Shown one piece after another: positions 25,495 through 38,981 of a DNA stretch of 64,000 nucleotides. Location: contig CM052357.1 in NCBI GenBank assembly GCA_028551475.1, positions 4,759,931 to 4,823,930 of the forward strand, written 5' to 3'. Under the pieces are notes generated by a model. That model was not told the origin of the DNA and did not search any database. It saw nothing but the letters and a program-made list of their open reading frames with translations. Made by a program: the position numbers and the translations under genes. This stretch comes from Casuarina equisetifolia (Eukaryota; Streptophyta; Magnoliopsida; Fagales; Casuarinaceae). The first letter of the stretch is position 1, and the number at the start of each line of letters is the position of its first letter.

Positions 25495-28400
25495 CAACGC
25501 CGGCGACAGAAGAGCCAAAGCAATTGTTCAGTACAATGCTGATGCTGGGCTTATGGCGGAGTTTGAGCAGTCTGCTGTGTCTGGTCAGTCCTTCAACTAC
25601 TCAAAATCAGTGTTGTATGCTCCACAATCTGTCCCTGAAGAACAGATAACTGCGTACCTTGGTAGAATCCAAAGGGGGGGTCTAATTCAGCCCTTTGGCT
25701 GTATGCTTGCCATTGAGGAACCCACTTTTAGAATTATAGGTTATAGTGAGAACTGCTTTCAACTGTTGGGTATAGACAACCAATTTGAGCCGAAAGAATT
25801 GCAGGGTCTGATTGGAATTGATGCTAGAACCTTGTTTACGCCTTCTTCCGGGGCATCGTTGGCAAAAGCTGCGTCTTCTAGAGAGATTTCACTGTTGAAC
25901 CCCATTTGGGTCTACCCTAGGAGCCTCCAGAAGCCATTCTACGCTATACTGCATAGAATTGATGTGGGAATCGTGATTGATTTGGAGCCCGCACAGCCAG
26001 GTGATCCTGCATTTTCCCTTGCCGGGGCGGTGCAGTCACAGAAACTGGCTGTTCGGGCAATATCTAGGCTGCAGTCACTCCCTGGGGGAGATATTGGAGT
26101 GTTATGTGATACGGTTGTGGAGGATGTTCAGAAGCTCACTGGGTATGACAGGGTCATGGTTTATAAATTCCACGATGATGATCATGGTGAAGTAGTATCT
26201 GAAATCAGAAGGTCAGACTTAGAACCTTACTTGGGTTTACATTATCCTGCTACTGATATTCCCCAAGCTGCTCGTTTTTTGTTCAAGCAGAATCGAGTGC
26301 GGATAATTTGTGATTGTCATGCGAATCCCGTAAGAGTCATTCAAAGTGAAGAACTAAAGCAGCCTCTTTGTTTGGTCAATTCAACACTTCGATCGCCTCA
26401 TGGCTGCCACGCGCAGTATATGGCTAATATGGGCTCCCTCGCCTCATTGGTGATGGCAGTTGTTATCAAGTTTAATGATTCATCGAAGCTTTGGGGGTTG
26501 GTTGTTTGCCACCACACTTCCCCCCGCTACGTTCCTTTTCCACTTCGCTATGCATGCGAGTTCCTTATGCAGGCATTTGGACTTCAGCTCTACATGGAGC
26601 TTCAACTGGCATCACAGTTGATGGAGAAGAAAATGCTATGTACACAAACTTTACTATGTGACATGCTCCTCCGAGATGCCCCACTTGGTATTGTGACACA
26701 GTCTCCCAGTATCATGGATCTTGTTAAGTGTGATGGGGCTGCTTTGTATTACGGCAGGAAATGTTGGTCCTTGGGTGTGACTCCTACTGAATCACAAGTG
26801 AAAGATATTGTGGAATGGCTGTTTACTAACTATGGAGATTCCGCAGGGCTGAGTACTGAGAGTTTGGCTGATGCTGGTTATCCAGGTGCTGCTTTGCTGG
26901 GTGAGAAAGTTTGTGGCATGGCTACTGCGAGAATCACTTCAAAAGATTTCTTGTTCTGGTTTAGGTCTCACACTGAAAAGGAAGTGAAATGGGGAGGAGC
27001 AAAGCATCATCCAGAGGACAAAGATGATGGAGGAAAAATGCACCCAAGATCGTCTTTTAAAGCTTTTCTCGAAGTAGTAAAAAGTAGGAGTATGCCTTGG
27101 GAGGTTTCAGAAATTAATGCTATTCATTCTCTGCAACTAATTATGAGAGAATCACTTCAGGATTCGGAGGAAAACATTGAGCAAAATGATAGTGAGATGC
27201 AGGGGATGGAGGAGCTCAGTTCAGTGGCATGTGAAATGGCTAGATTGATTGAGTCCGCAACAGTTCCAATATTTGGGGTTGATTCAGCTGGTCTCATCAA
27301 TGGCTGGAATGGAAAAATAGCTGAGTTGACAGGACTGCAAACTATTGATGCCATGGGGAAGTCCCTGGTTAATGAAGTTGTCCATGAGGACTCACGTGGA
27401 ACTGTTGAAAATCTTCTCTGCAGAGCTCTGGAAGGTGAACTTTTTTGCATCAATTGACAATAGTAACCTTTTATGGTTCAAAGAACTTACTGATTTAATG
27501 TCATGGTAAATTATGTTGCAGTCGTAACTTTTGTATGGTGCAAAGATCTTATTGATGACTTAAGTTTTATGACATATCAACCATTTACATAAAAGGTTTA
27601 GCATCAACCCAACTCGACAGAGGTCTGTCCTAACGAAATTATGTGGTTGCGTGAACAAATTTGATCATTTTATTAAGACAGGACATCTTGCATCATCTAA
27701 AAGACTCGACCTTCCCTCATTTTTTTTTGACTTTCCATTCTATTGTGACAGTTCGTCTCTGTTGCCATGCAAAAACCATCTTTATCTTTAATTTGTGTCC
27801 AATTAAAAATGCTCTGGGCATACAAGAAGTTATCCTCTCTTTTCTTTGTGTATACCGTGGAGCATTAATTTAAAATTATATGATTGTTCAAATAAAAGTT
27901 CTTCAGGTATAGCGATTTTTTTTTTTTTTTTTTTTTGCTTGTATTCGTGAAGATATAAGGCAAGCCTTGCAGTTGGAGTCTTCTATCTTTTACTTTTTGT
28001 TTTGCCTATAAGTCCCTAGCCTTATGCTTATTTTTCTTCTTTAATTTTCCTTACTTTTGTTGGACTGATAACTTTACCTTAAACTTCGATATCATCCAGG
28101 CATGGAGGACAAAAACACCGAGTTAAAATTAAGAAACTTTGGGCTTGATCAGCAAAATTCAATTGTTTACATCGTTGCCAATGCCTGCACAAGTAGGGAT
28201 TACACAAAGAATATAATTGGGGTGTGCTTTGTGGGTCAAGATATTTCTCGTGAGAAGGTTGTTATGGATAAGTTTATCCGCTTGCAAGGGGATTATAAGG
28301 CTATCGTACAAAGTCCAAATCCATTAATTCCACCCATATTTGCTTCTGACGAGAATGCCTGCTGCTCTGAATGGAATGCAGCCATGGAAAAACTAACTGG

Positions 28401-30715
28401 TTGGAGTAGAGAAGAAGTGATGGGTAAATTGCTTCCCGGGGAAATCTTTGGAGGTCTCTGTCAGCTGAAAGGTCAAGATGCATTGACAAAATTTATGATT
28501 TTGTTGTATCGAGGAATTGGTGGTCAAAATACCAAGAAGTTTCCTTTTGAATTTTTTGATAAAAAAGGGAAATTTTTGGAGGTACTCCTAACTGCAAACA
28601 AGAGGACTGATGCAGGTGGGCATGTAATTGGCTGTTTCTGCTTTTTGCAGACTGTTGAGCCTGACCTGCAGCAGGACTTAGATGGAAACAAGCAAGAGAG
28701 TGGAGAAGGATTTTCAGCATTGAAGGAGTTAGCTTATCTGCGACAAGAGATGAAAAATCCTTTAAATGGTATTCGGTTTACCCACAGACTTCTTGAAAAT
28801 ACAGCTGTTTCAGAACATCAGAAACAATTTCTTGACACTAGTGATGCTTGTGAAAGACAGATCATGACAATCATTGAGGACATGGATTTCAGCAGTGTAG
28901 AAGAGGGGTAAGTCTTCCCATTATAGGCCCATGACATGCATAATTCAATTACTTAGTGTTGTTATCTTTAGGAACACATTTTCGGCTTATTTGATTATAG
29001 ATAGTAGTCATTGTTTGCATTGATGAAGAACCTCTGGTGCAACAACTCCTAGATCTCTAATATCAACTCTGGTTACAGCAGTAGCTTGCAGCTAAACATA
29101 GAAGAATTCATCTTGGGAAATGTTTTGGATACCATTGTTAGTCAAGTCATGATCTTGCTAAGAGAAAAGAACTTGCAGCTCGTTAATGAGGTTCCAGAAG
29201 AAATCAAAGCACTATCGCTATACGGTGATAAGATTAGGCTTCAGCTGGTCTTGTCAAGTTTCTTGCTTAATGTGGTGCATCATGCACCTTCTCCTGACGG
29301 CTGGGTGGAGATCAAAATTTCACCTTGTCTGAAGCTTATACAGGACGGCAGTGAATATATCCGTTTGCAATTCAGGTACCCCTATCAAACTAAGTTCATT
29401 TATGGATATTTCACGTAATGCTATTTTCTTTACACTGTAAACTAATCTGTGATTTAATATATTGACCTTTGAAGGAGATGTAGTCTCATGCTTTTGTTCA
29501 TACAATCTGAATTTTCCATTTGAAAGTATTTAAATAAGTTCCGTAAATATGTTTCATTGTAAAACCAGAAAGGGAGTAGAGACATCACTCACGTGAGGTC
29601 TGAACTTAGAAGATATTTCCAGCCAAAAGCAATTTTGTCTTTTGTTGTCAGAATGAAGTCTTGTTACTATACCCATTCCAGATGATTGTAATCCTCATCT
29701 ACCTTCTGATTCATACTGTCCATTAGGAGCCGTTGGTTCACCATTTTTCAGTTCATTGAGGTAGCATGGCCTCGATTCCTTTCCTTTACTGTGCCTTTCG
29801 TAAAACTACATGCAATCCCAGGGTTCCAAAAACAGATTCGGATATTCATTTGGGTCCTAATTGAAAACCACGGAGTTTGTGTTGCATTTTAAAATAAGAA
29901 CACAGAAGCAATGCAAGAAATCGAAGAAAGTCAAAAAGGGGTCTTTTCCCTCATAGAAAAGCAGCAAGATTGCTGTCCAATAGCTGAAGTAAACCTGTCA
30001 TTAAGACACAAAAATACCAGATATTATGGAAGGAAAACCATTTCTTTGGACCTCCCCTTTAGTAACAATTCCACCAAAATGAACACATATCACATTTGTT
30101 ATCTTTATTTACTATAACTGACTCTACATAGTAATTCTCCAAGGGTTAGACTACTTAAATTGAGAAATCCGGTTGTGTTTCCGTGGCCTTTGCCTCTCCC
30201 AATTACATTTGGCATCAGACTATATCATCATGGTTTCTCTTTTCTGATTTTGCTTCTCTCCTATAGTGTTGTGTTTCCATTACCATTTGCCTTTCTTCTA
30301 CCCCAAAGCTTCAAACTAAGCAATCCATCCCGTGAATGATACTAAATTTAGCTCCAAGCAGGAAAGCAATGGAGAAAACTCATGACATTATATTTCATCC
30401 TGTCCCTTTCCATTTCATGCTTCCCTATGATTTTTATCATGTGAATGTAGAATCAGCACTATGCAAACTTAAACTTTATGCTCATGTGAATGTAGAATGA
30501 CACACCCTGGCCAAGGCATTCCCGCTGCACCTATACAAGACATGTTCGAGGGAGGAAACCAGTGTACAACACAGGAAGGCTTAGGACTCAACCTGTCTCG
30601 GAAACTACTCAACAGGATGAATGGTCAGGTCCATTATGTTAGAGAGCAGAATAAATGTTTTTTCCTCGTTGACCTTGAAATTAAGCAAAAATCAAAGAGC
30701 GACACAAGCAGTTAA
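25478..30715 (+). CDS. PHYE: Phytochrome E (red/far-red photoreceptor), complete
   Basis: Four coding exons: 25478-27434, 28100-28907, 29079-29375 and 30496-30715 (TAA), 1093 aa. This three-intron layout is standard for plant phytochromes. The order is a short N-terminal extension, a PAS domain (about 55-170), and a GAF domain (about 200-380) with PATDIP at 257-262 and the bilin-binding Cys310-His311 in [20 protein letters not shown] domain with the WGGAKHHP...[10 protein letters not shown] tongue (about 505-530) follows, then two PAS domains (about 590-840) and a histidine-kinase-related domain in which the phospho-acceptor His region reads [13 protein letters not shown], so no canonical His is present. 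The short N-terminus lacks the Gly/His-rich PHYB extension and the PHYA Ser-rich start, and [16 protein letters not shown] and similar blocks point to PHYE. The position beside SSP4 and MEI2-like genes supports this. Start: first ATG of the MMRPNNN frame; the second ATG is equally possible. Confidence 0.95.
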
Positions 30716-31095
30716 AGACAGGATAACTTTAACAGGTCCCGGATGATTATTTTTGACGAAGAAGCCTTCTATTTACTATAATAATAGTTTCTTCATCCAT
30801 GCTGCCAAATTTGTGTAAATTTTTGTGGTTGATTTGCACATATATTTTGCTATCTGAATAAACGTGAAGGAGCAATGTGTCGGAATGCATGTTCTCTTTT
30901 CTGGATTCACCGATGCATATGAAGGAACTAAGTTGTAATCTTTACAGACTTTTGTAAGCCGCTAGTATCAAAAGATGTTGCAGTTCTTGTCAAAGGGTTG
31001 TGAATGGGAGTTTTAAATCCTGACATCAACCATCTCTAGGCAAAATGGCAAGTTAAGATTAACGGAATTCGTTCCTGTTATTGTAAATTGAGTCT
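30716..31095 (+). other. PHYE 3' UTR and downstream sequence
   Basis: The region includes an AATAAA at 30857-30862, about 140 bases after the stop codon, a plausible near-upstream poly(A) element. No gene seen. Confidence 0.5.
30857..30862 (+). terminator. Putative poly(A) signal of PHYE
   Basis: Perfect AATAAA 142 bases past the PHYE stop. Plant poly(A) signals are loose, so this is only a candidate. Confidence 0.35.
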
Positions 31096-31373
31096 ATTGT
31101 CTTAACTTTGGAGTCAAAAATAGGAGTAAAGTTAAAAAGATAATTTGCATACAAGGATAAAACGATAATTTTCTAATTATGTTTTTAAGCCATATAAAAT
31201 CCTCAGTATTCCCCGGAGACAGTATTCATTCTGGAGTCAAGGTCCAGCATTGAATTATTGTCTTAACTTTGGAGTCAAAAATAGGAGTAAAGTTAAAAAG
31301 ATAATTTGCATACAAGGATAAAACTATAATTTTTTAATTTTTATTTTTAAGCCACATAAAATCCTCAGTATTC
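31096..31373. repeat. Local tandem duplication (about 116 bp, two copies)
   Basis: Copy A at 31096-31211 and copy B at 31257-31373 both start ATTGTCTTAACTTTGGAGTC and end AAATCCTCAGTATTC. They differ at only a handful of positions. The 45 bases between them are related to a third place in the window at 31904-31949. Confidence 0.9.
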
Positions 31374-31903
31374 TTAATGCTGTTATGCGCATATTTTCAC
31401 CTCTAAATACACAATTCTCTTAACATATTGCTTAACAAGCAACTGACCCGACCTGTGACATTGAAACTTTGGTATATTCTTTCGGTTTTTTGCTAAATAC
31501 AGTGAGTTTTGGGGTGTCAAACAGCTGACAGGTTCTTGTGAATCTTGTATGGCTACAATTTGCAGCATGGTTGATCTAAAGTACCTTGGATTTCAAGAGA
31601 TGCGAGCACAATCCCCAGCCCTGTAGAATACGACCTAGAGACATAGAGATCAGGTAGAATTTCTCGATACCACTTTTTACTGTCAAGATCTCCTTCAGAG
31701 CGGAGTGATAATAGTGTTCTGACTCTTTAAATGCTCTGCTCTTGTAACCACAAATTCTTTGTTTTCATTCTAATTCTTCTAATAACATGGCTACCCAATA
31801 AAGATAGTTGGCAGATGTTTCTTAAATCCAGTTTTGAATTATCTTCATCACATCGCTTTACACAGTTCAGTCACTAATAACTTCCCAGGTAGGGCTTTTG
31901 TTT

Positions 31904-31949
31904 CCCTGGAGAAAATATTCAGTCTGGAGTCAAGGTCCAGCATTGAATT
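31904..31949. repeat. Third copy of the sequence found between the 31.1/31.26-kb repeats
   Basis: Contains the same GTCTGGAGTCAAGGTCCAG-type core and CATTGAATT end as 31212-31256, where the first base reads t for g. It lies near the expected 3' end of the minus-strand MEI2-like transcript. Confidence 0.8.
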
Positions 31950-32596
31950 TACACCCACAAATGAGTTTTAAGATTTGACAGTGCAAGCACTCGTCTACAT
32001 GATAAATGGAGGGAGTAGCATCAGTCTGTACAACTTCATGTTCAAAACATACATGAGAACTTCCATTTTCAGGAATACCAAATCCATACAATTGGAATCC
32101 CAACAAAATTCTGTTTGTCTCCCACTGTACAATTCTGTAGCCCATGTTAAATCGCAACCCTCAAAAAAACTGGTCCACTTTTACCCCATATAAACATCAT
32201 ATGTGCAGATTAATAAGTTATCCACCACCAAATGACAAACAAAAACGAGACCAACAATGAACAGCGCAGTGGAGGAATCATGGCAAAGCCTTGAACTGCA
32301 GTTCCAGCCAGCTCAATAATACAGTTCGATTGTAGTTCACCTTTACTCCCCATATATGAAGCCAGCGATCCCATACTGCACATCAACAAAATGCTTCTAC
32401 AGCTTCTTCACCAGGATTTCTAGCAAAGTTAGTAAAGTACCACGAGACAAAATCTCCACGCTGCCTCTTCTTTTTCTTTGTTTCTTCCACAGGATTTGTT
32501 CCGTCCTAAAATTTACACACTTTTGATTATATACGCAAAAGTTAGCATTTACTGCCACCACTGGTTTGGGCTGAGCACAATCTGCATTGGATACTG
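31950..32596 (-). other. 3' UTR and spacer of the MEI2-like gene
   Basis: Region downstream of the MEI2-like stop codon at 32597-32599. It is probably largely 3' UTR; short ORFs on both strands are not credible genes. The poly(A) site could not be placed. Confidence 0.4.
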
Positions 32597-35500
32597 TCAA
32601 CAATTCTCTGGCCTCTCAGCAAAGCCATCCTTCGTTGGGCTTCCTGTTGACTCACCTAACTGCAAATCATTTGGCCTGACGACCTGAATGTTCAGACTGT
32701 TGGATGGAAGATGCTCCAGAATGATCTGGATAGAAACATTGGAATAAATGATCAGCAAAAGCCATGACCTATCTTGAAAAATTAGTGCACAAAGCCAGTG
32801 CTTGTTTACATTGATTTACATGGACTTATTGGTCAGATTCATATCGCTCCAGAAGAAGTGAGAGAATAACATATAAAGGAAATTTCAAATGCTATAAATT
32901 TTCAAGAACTTCCAAGAGTTCCATGAGTCAGATAAATATCATTATAGATGAGCATTATCCAATTGCTTTTCTTTCAGTTATTAGTATCATTACCTGATCA
33001 CCAGCCTCTGAACCCTCTGAGTGAAAGAGGATTGGGCGACAGCGCTTATCTTCATTCATCAAGCTTGAATTCTGGAAATGTGTCACAAGGGCTGTCTTTC
33101 CCTGGATACGAGCATACGCCAAGGAAGCAACTTTTTCACTATTAAACTTCTCCCACTTCTTCCCATTAAATGCCTGTGTAGAATTAGAAACATTAAAAAG
33201 ATACCTTTTTCTACTTCATTCACCAGGAAGCCTTTTCATTTAACAACACGAGGATCACATCATTTGCTAAGATTTATAAGGTAAACGAAAATAGATTGGC
33301 TTCAAATAGGAGAGGACTATGACAAGGAAAGAATGCAAGTAACTGATCCCAAAGACTATCAAAAAGAACACAGAAATAAAACCTCGTAGAATGGGATAAT
33401 ATGAGAAGGAGACAACATATTGATAAAGGCATAGCCCACATTGCATTTATTCTGCACCAAAAAAAATGAATGCCAATCAGTTCCAATTGGACGACCATGC
33501 TACAGAACATATACTAAAACTATACGCAAAACTTCTCCTCCAGATGCACCAATATAATTACCTTGAAATCAATTGGCAGATAGAGGAAATCATAAGTACC
33601 CCTGTGATTTTCATCAATAGCAGCTAGCAACATTTTCGAGGTATATCTGTAGCATGACAATGACACATTAGTCACTATGACCAGGAATCCGGTAAAGTAA
33701 ATGTATGTATATCTACCACAGATGGCAGAATCAAGGAGGTAGTCTTACTTATTTGGGATATTCTTTATCATTAGAGTTGTTCGAGTATCTTCCCCACTTT
33801 TAATCTTGTCTAAGTCAAGCTGAAACTGTTTCTTGCTATCAACTGGATTCTCAACCCTTTTACTACGACCACGCTCAGTCAAGCCGTCCATGCTGGTAGG
33901 TGAGAGACCCGGATATGGGCCATTACCTAAAAAGACAGGGCTAAGCCTGGGTGAGGAACGTATCCTGAAACTTGATGAACCATTTTCAGATATACTCCCA
34001 GGTATATTAATGCCAGAATTAATAGGAGCACGAGCACCCATATTTGTCATAAAATTTCCATCATTAGGGCCCAGACCCAGGCCTCCATAGGCAACAGGAC
34101 TACCAAATGAAGTTTCTGGAGACTCCGCAAAGAAACCAAAATGCCTCTCAAAAGGAACACCAGACGGGGCAGATCCAACATGATGCTGGTTATGTGGATG
34201 GGATGAACTGAGCAAAGGACTATGCCGAGTAGAGTACGGAAAGGCATGGCCCTTGCCGTTGGACGTAAATGGATGTCCAACAGATGGTCTTGGCCAAGCT
34301 GAAGAATTGGTGTGCTCTGAATATGGTGTTGGACTTCCCCAAAGAAACTGCTGCCCAGATAATGTCTCCATGCCAGATCCATTTGAAGTTGAAGGAGCAA
34401 ACGAGGACATGACTTGATTGTATTGGCCCAACTTCGGCTCTGGAAAGGAATTTGACTGTTGCAAAGCAGCTCCATAGGCTGGACTTGTACTGGTAAATAT
34501 GTGGTCTACATGGCTACCCCTTCCAAGGTCCTTGCCAATAGGAGCAACCTTTACAGGGTTTGATAGTTGAGGATGTAGAATTGAAGCCAATCCAGGCAAA
34601 TGGTTGCCAGTGGTTGGGCTCATGGTCCTAAAACCAGGGGATTTACTTAAAGTTGGCATTGAATTATGTTCGAAGGAGCCATTAAACTGTGCCCAGTTAC
34701 CTGTCATGAACATTTTGTTGATCTCAGCAGTTTTTTAAAGAGAAACAGTACTCATAGATCAATAAGTCAAACCATATAAGCACAAAACTATTCCAATCTG
34801 AAAAAAGCATCTTAAAGGAACCTACCAGGGGGAGAGCTGGCAATCGGTGATCCCCCTTGATGCCGGAAACTCCGAGAGTCATCTTGTTCTAGTTCTTGAT
34901 TCAGTTGCAACATCAAGCTAAAAGTACACAAAATGATAGCATCAGTCATCTGCACATTTCAGTAATAGTAATGGAAGAAATTAAAAGAGAAAAGACTTCC
35001 AAAAACTATACAATGTACATCTAGGCGATCTGTTTCATAGTTAAAGCTACCAACTGAAAGGAGGGAGGGGGGGGGGGGGGTGAAACAGTACTTGAAAACG
35101 AACCAGACTACTGCACTCTCATGACAATAATAATTCTCACTTTCGACAGTACCCACTTCCTTAATTGTTTACTACACTTTAAAAAGAAATGTTCAAATCA
35201 GAGCAGCTGAAACTTCAATACAGAGTTTGATGCGTGACCTTACCTACTAGAATTTGATGCACAAAAAAGAAGTGACTATTGCGCAAAATTAATGCCAGAA
35301 AATTGTTGAAGAAAAAAATGAATTGCTTCCCAGAAGTAAAAAAGATGACTATTATATGTGAAGTCACAGCTTTTTAATTGATAATAACATAAAATGTGAA
35401 AATCAAGCATATCAGAAAACGCACTTTCGACGAGCTCCACCAGGACGGCTAGGTTCAAGCTTTATGCGTTTACCCGCTATGTCACTCCTATTTAATGACT

Positions 35501-37818
35501 TAAGTGCTGCTTCAGCTGCTCTAACATCGTAAAATTCAATAAACTTATGATGCCTCTTGTGTGGTGTTTCCCTTATCTGCTTTGTACATAAGTAACAAGG
35601 TGCACAGTGGTTAACCACAAATACAGAAGAATACCTGAATAAAAATGAGGAACGGAACAATCTGAAAAGGTAAACCAATCACCTCTTTGACCTCGCCATA
35701 AGCTCCAAATATCTGACGGAGATCTTCATTTGAAACTGATGGATCCAAATTAAAAACCACCAAAGTTCCTTGATTAATATCCTTGTCTGATGGATTATCC
35801 TGGTGTGATGCAAAAAAAAAAGAAAACAACAACTTACATGATTATCAAAAAAGTATCAATAAGAAATAATAGATCATTAGGAATTGAAATTTATCTAAAA
35901 CCTTTGGAATTGAGAAGTGAATGTCAAGTTTCCTCCGCCGCAGTGGCTTGTTTTGTAGTGCTCGCATAGCAGTTCTGGCAGCCCGAATATCATAATAAGA
36001 TATCATCACAAAGCCCCTATGTTTACATGCAGTGTACAGAGTTCTGATATCGCCATATTGCTAGATGATAAAAAGAAAGAAACAGAAAAGTACATGATTA
36101 GTGCCATAATTAATATAAACAAAGATAAGGATGTGTTAGCATTCAGCTGATAAAGAAAGCCTCATAAAGGGAACCTCGCTGTGAAATTGATGCCCATGAA
36201 TGATAGTGCAGAAAAACTAACAGCTGACAACTTAAGCCCCAACAATGTATGTTGCCCAAACAATTCAGTTACATGCCCATACCAATGCCATACGCAAGGG
36301 TGTGAGAACTAGAGACTCCAAATGGTCAAAAGTTTTTGAAAAACAAGCAATTCTAACAGTTAATCATTTCTAAATCCACTATACTTAGAAAAGAAGTCCT
36401 GCAACACAGCCCCCCACAATGGACTGTCAGGGCATTTCAAACTTATTCATAAGCCCAGCATTTATTTCAAAATAACACAAAATCAAATAAGTGCTTATCC
36501 TAGCATTCAAAATCAGGAAGTACGTCTTGCAGTTAGACAAGATTGCTGGAAAACCATGTAAAATACAGTAATAAGTGCAGAGAATGAACAATCACAGCAC
36601 TAGGCATGAAGAGAAAATGAAGAATGTTAGGACAACAAAACTATTATGTGGAAGAACACGATATAATCCTTTTTTCTTTTTTCTTTTTTTTTTTTAGTTC
36701 AAAGGAGATGGAGGGGAAGGGCAGATAATTAGCAACTCGTGTCAAATCATGACAATATCCTGAATAAGGTTTCAGGTGCAATATCAACTACCTGTCTGTA
36801 GAGAATGTGATAAATCAATTCCAGAAGCAAAGAAAGCTGTTCCTCTTATTAGTTCTTTTTATTCAGGAATCATATCCAACCATAAGTTTCTATTGCAAAT
36901 AAAAGGAAGAAACAAAGTCAAATCATTATTAAACAAAAACACCTACCACATATTATAACAAAAAGGAGATTACCGTAACTTAAATTACCTCAAACAGAGC
37001 TCTAAGTTCTGAATCCTCAACATTACTATTTATATTGCGAACAAATAATGTTCTAGAAGGATGTTCCCCATAGGGGTGTTCTCCAGCAACAGTTCCCACG
37101 CCATTTTGAATAGCATAGTGAGGTATCCCATTCCCAACTACACCATCAGATAAATTAATCTTTGACATGCCCATGCTCAAGCTGTCCTGTGAATCAATTT
37201 CCAATTCCATACCTCCCCCACTACCAAAAAGATCGTACTCTCCCAAGTCCTCAAGTGAACCAGGCAACCCACTTAAGTCAAAATCATCCATTATGCCAGC
37301 TAAAAGTTCGTCCTCATCATCAGGGAGCAAGCTTCCAATTGCATGAGTTTCAAGATCTTCAGGCGAGTCATTACCCTCCGCTTCCTGGTTGAGTTTCTTT
37401 AAGCTAGATGGGGCATTATCCACAAGTTGGCAACCATGTTCAGTTTCATTCAAGTTCACTGCATGTTGGATAAATCAAGTAAGATTTCAGATAATAATAA
37501 CACCTCCAAAACCTGAAAGCAACAACCCAAACCTACATTTTTCATGAGGAAGAACAGGCAATGAGCTTGAGAAAAGGCTAGCATCAGTTGAGGCATAGTA
37601 AGCGTCAGATCCAGATGAAGTCCTCCATGCACTACTTTCTGCATCCTTAGAAATATTTTTTGGTGGAATCTTTTGAGGACCTATCAAAAATAGTTTATAA
37701 GATTTTTTGATCAGAAATTATAATTCTTCAACAGTATAATTTTTTTTTTGGGTTAAAAAAAAAAAAAAAGAAATCTTAGAAAGCTACCGGAAGAAAAATG
37801 GCTTGAAAACTGCTTCAT
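32597..37818 (-). CDS. MEI2-like RNA-binding protein (AML2/3/5 type)
   Basis: Twelve coding exons on the minus strand: 37818-37788, 37680-37537, 37458-36989, 36060-35902, 35799-35683, 35576-35425, 34917-34826, 34700-33749, 33646-33562, 33451-33383, 33173-32994 and 32725-32597 (TGA), 859 aa in one frame. RRM1 is at about 190-268 (RTLFVRNINSNVEDSELRAL), RRM2 at about 278-352 (GTLVVFNLDPSVSNEDLRQI), and the C-terminal MEI2-specific RRM3 at about 696-795 ([40 protein letters not shown]). The N-terminal MKQFSSHFSSGPQK and LFSSSLPVLPHEK blocks fit the shorter AML2/AML3/AML5 class, not AML1/AML4. The family acts in meiosis and vegetative growth through RNA binding. An in-frame ATG at the very end of the leader exon (38984-38982) could add the five residues MRGDA. 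Confidence 0.93.
35068..35092. repeat. G-run in an intron of the MEI2-like gene
   Basis: A run of about 13 uninterrupted Gs inside gagggagg...tg. On the transcribed strand of the minus gene it is a C-run within an intron. Length is prone to sequencing error. Confidence 0.8.
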
Positions 37819-38981
37819 TGCATCACCTCTCTGCTTAAAACAAGATGAAAGATGTCAAAATGTCAAAATGTCAGCTTCTCGCTGAGGTTAGGATAGAAAG
37901 ACAATCCTCGGAATTTAAAAACTGATAGTTAAACTATTACTGAGACTGACAAGGAAGACAAGATCAAAGTTCATTCGGAAGTGTTCTAATAGTAAAAGAA
38001 GTTGCCCCACGCATAATGAACTCTTTGTGTACTAAATCACCATGCTTTAATAGTAGTCAAGTTGAAGAACCAGAAAATTGGCAAATATGGAAACTAAGGA
38101 GCTTTGAGCTATGATCCAGTAGAAAGAATGAACTCAAAAAACTTCTTTTACTTCAGCATCATACAAAACCATAGATACCATATTTCAGAAAAATAATTGA
38201 AACAAAGGCCACTTAGCCACACATAAATTACATGCCCCAGCATGAGTAACTCCTGCGATTTTTAATTTCAAAATACTTAAATCATTTCAAGCAGCTGTTA
38301 CTCATGGAGGTGGAATTTACTTCATTGATTAGGTATGCTACATGATACAACTTCAACTCCAATTTAAAGCAACAAACAAGTACAATCGACACCTAGAACC
38401 CACCAAATTTAATTCCGAGCACCATTCCCTAAAGCAAATGGTCCATTGGCATGCCTAATCCAAATATCCAACAATGTATCAAATTGAAACATTCCCTCAA
38501 CAGAACTTTCTAGTTCAGAAGCTGGAATTGGAACTTTTTAGTCATTAAACCACTACGTGGATAACAAAAACTTCACCCAGAGAAAACAAAAATTAAAACA
38601 CAACAGGAAACAAATCCGCCTTGGGTGAGTATGCATGTGAAACACACGCGCCAGCACGCACATATATATCTCTGTACATATAAAAAATAAATACATACAT
38701 ATTTATGTACAAAAGCCAAATTGTTCTAAGATAACCACCTAAAGTTCACAGCTTCAGAAACAACTGTTAAGCCAACAACAAAAACCCAACTTTGCAATCG
38801 TCCAAAAAGGTAAAGCAAAATCCAAACCCAAACAAAAATCAGATTCTAAACAATCTGAGCCAACTCACCCTCCCAACAACAATTCCAGAACCCAGCAAAC
38901 AAGAAACTACGATCAAACCCACCAAACAAATTCAGAGACATAAAATTTGGCATTAACCCAAAAGAGACAGACAACAATTAC

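Noticed and set aside
25478..30715. Assignment to PHYB or PHYC
   Set aside because: Short N-terminus without the PHYB Gly/His-rich extension, [10 protein letters not shown] context and position beside SSP4 and MEI2-like genes fit PHYE better.
34047..34475. 142-codon minus-strand ORF in the MEI2-like gene
   Set aside because: Shadow frame of the large MEI2-like exon 33749-34700.
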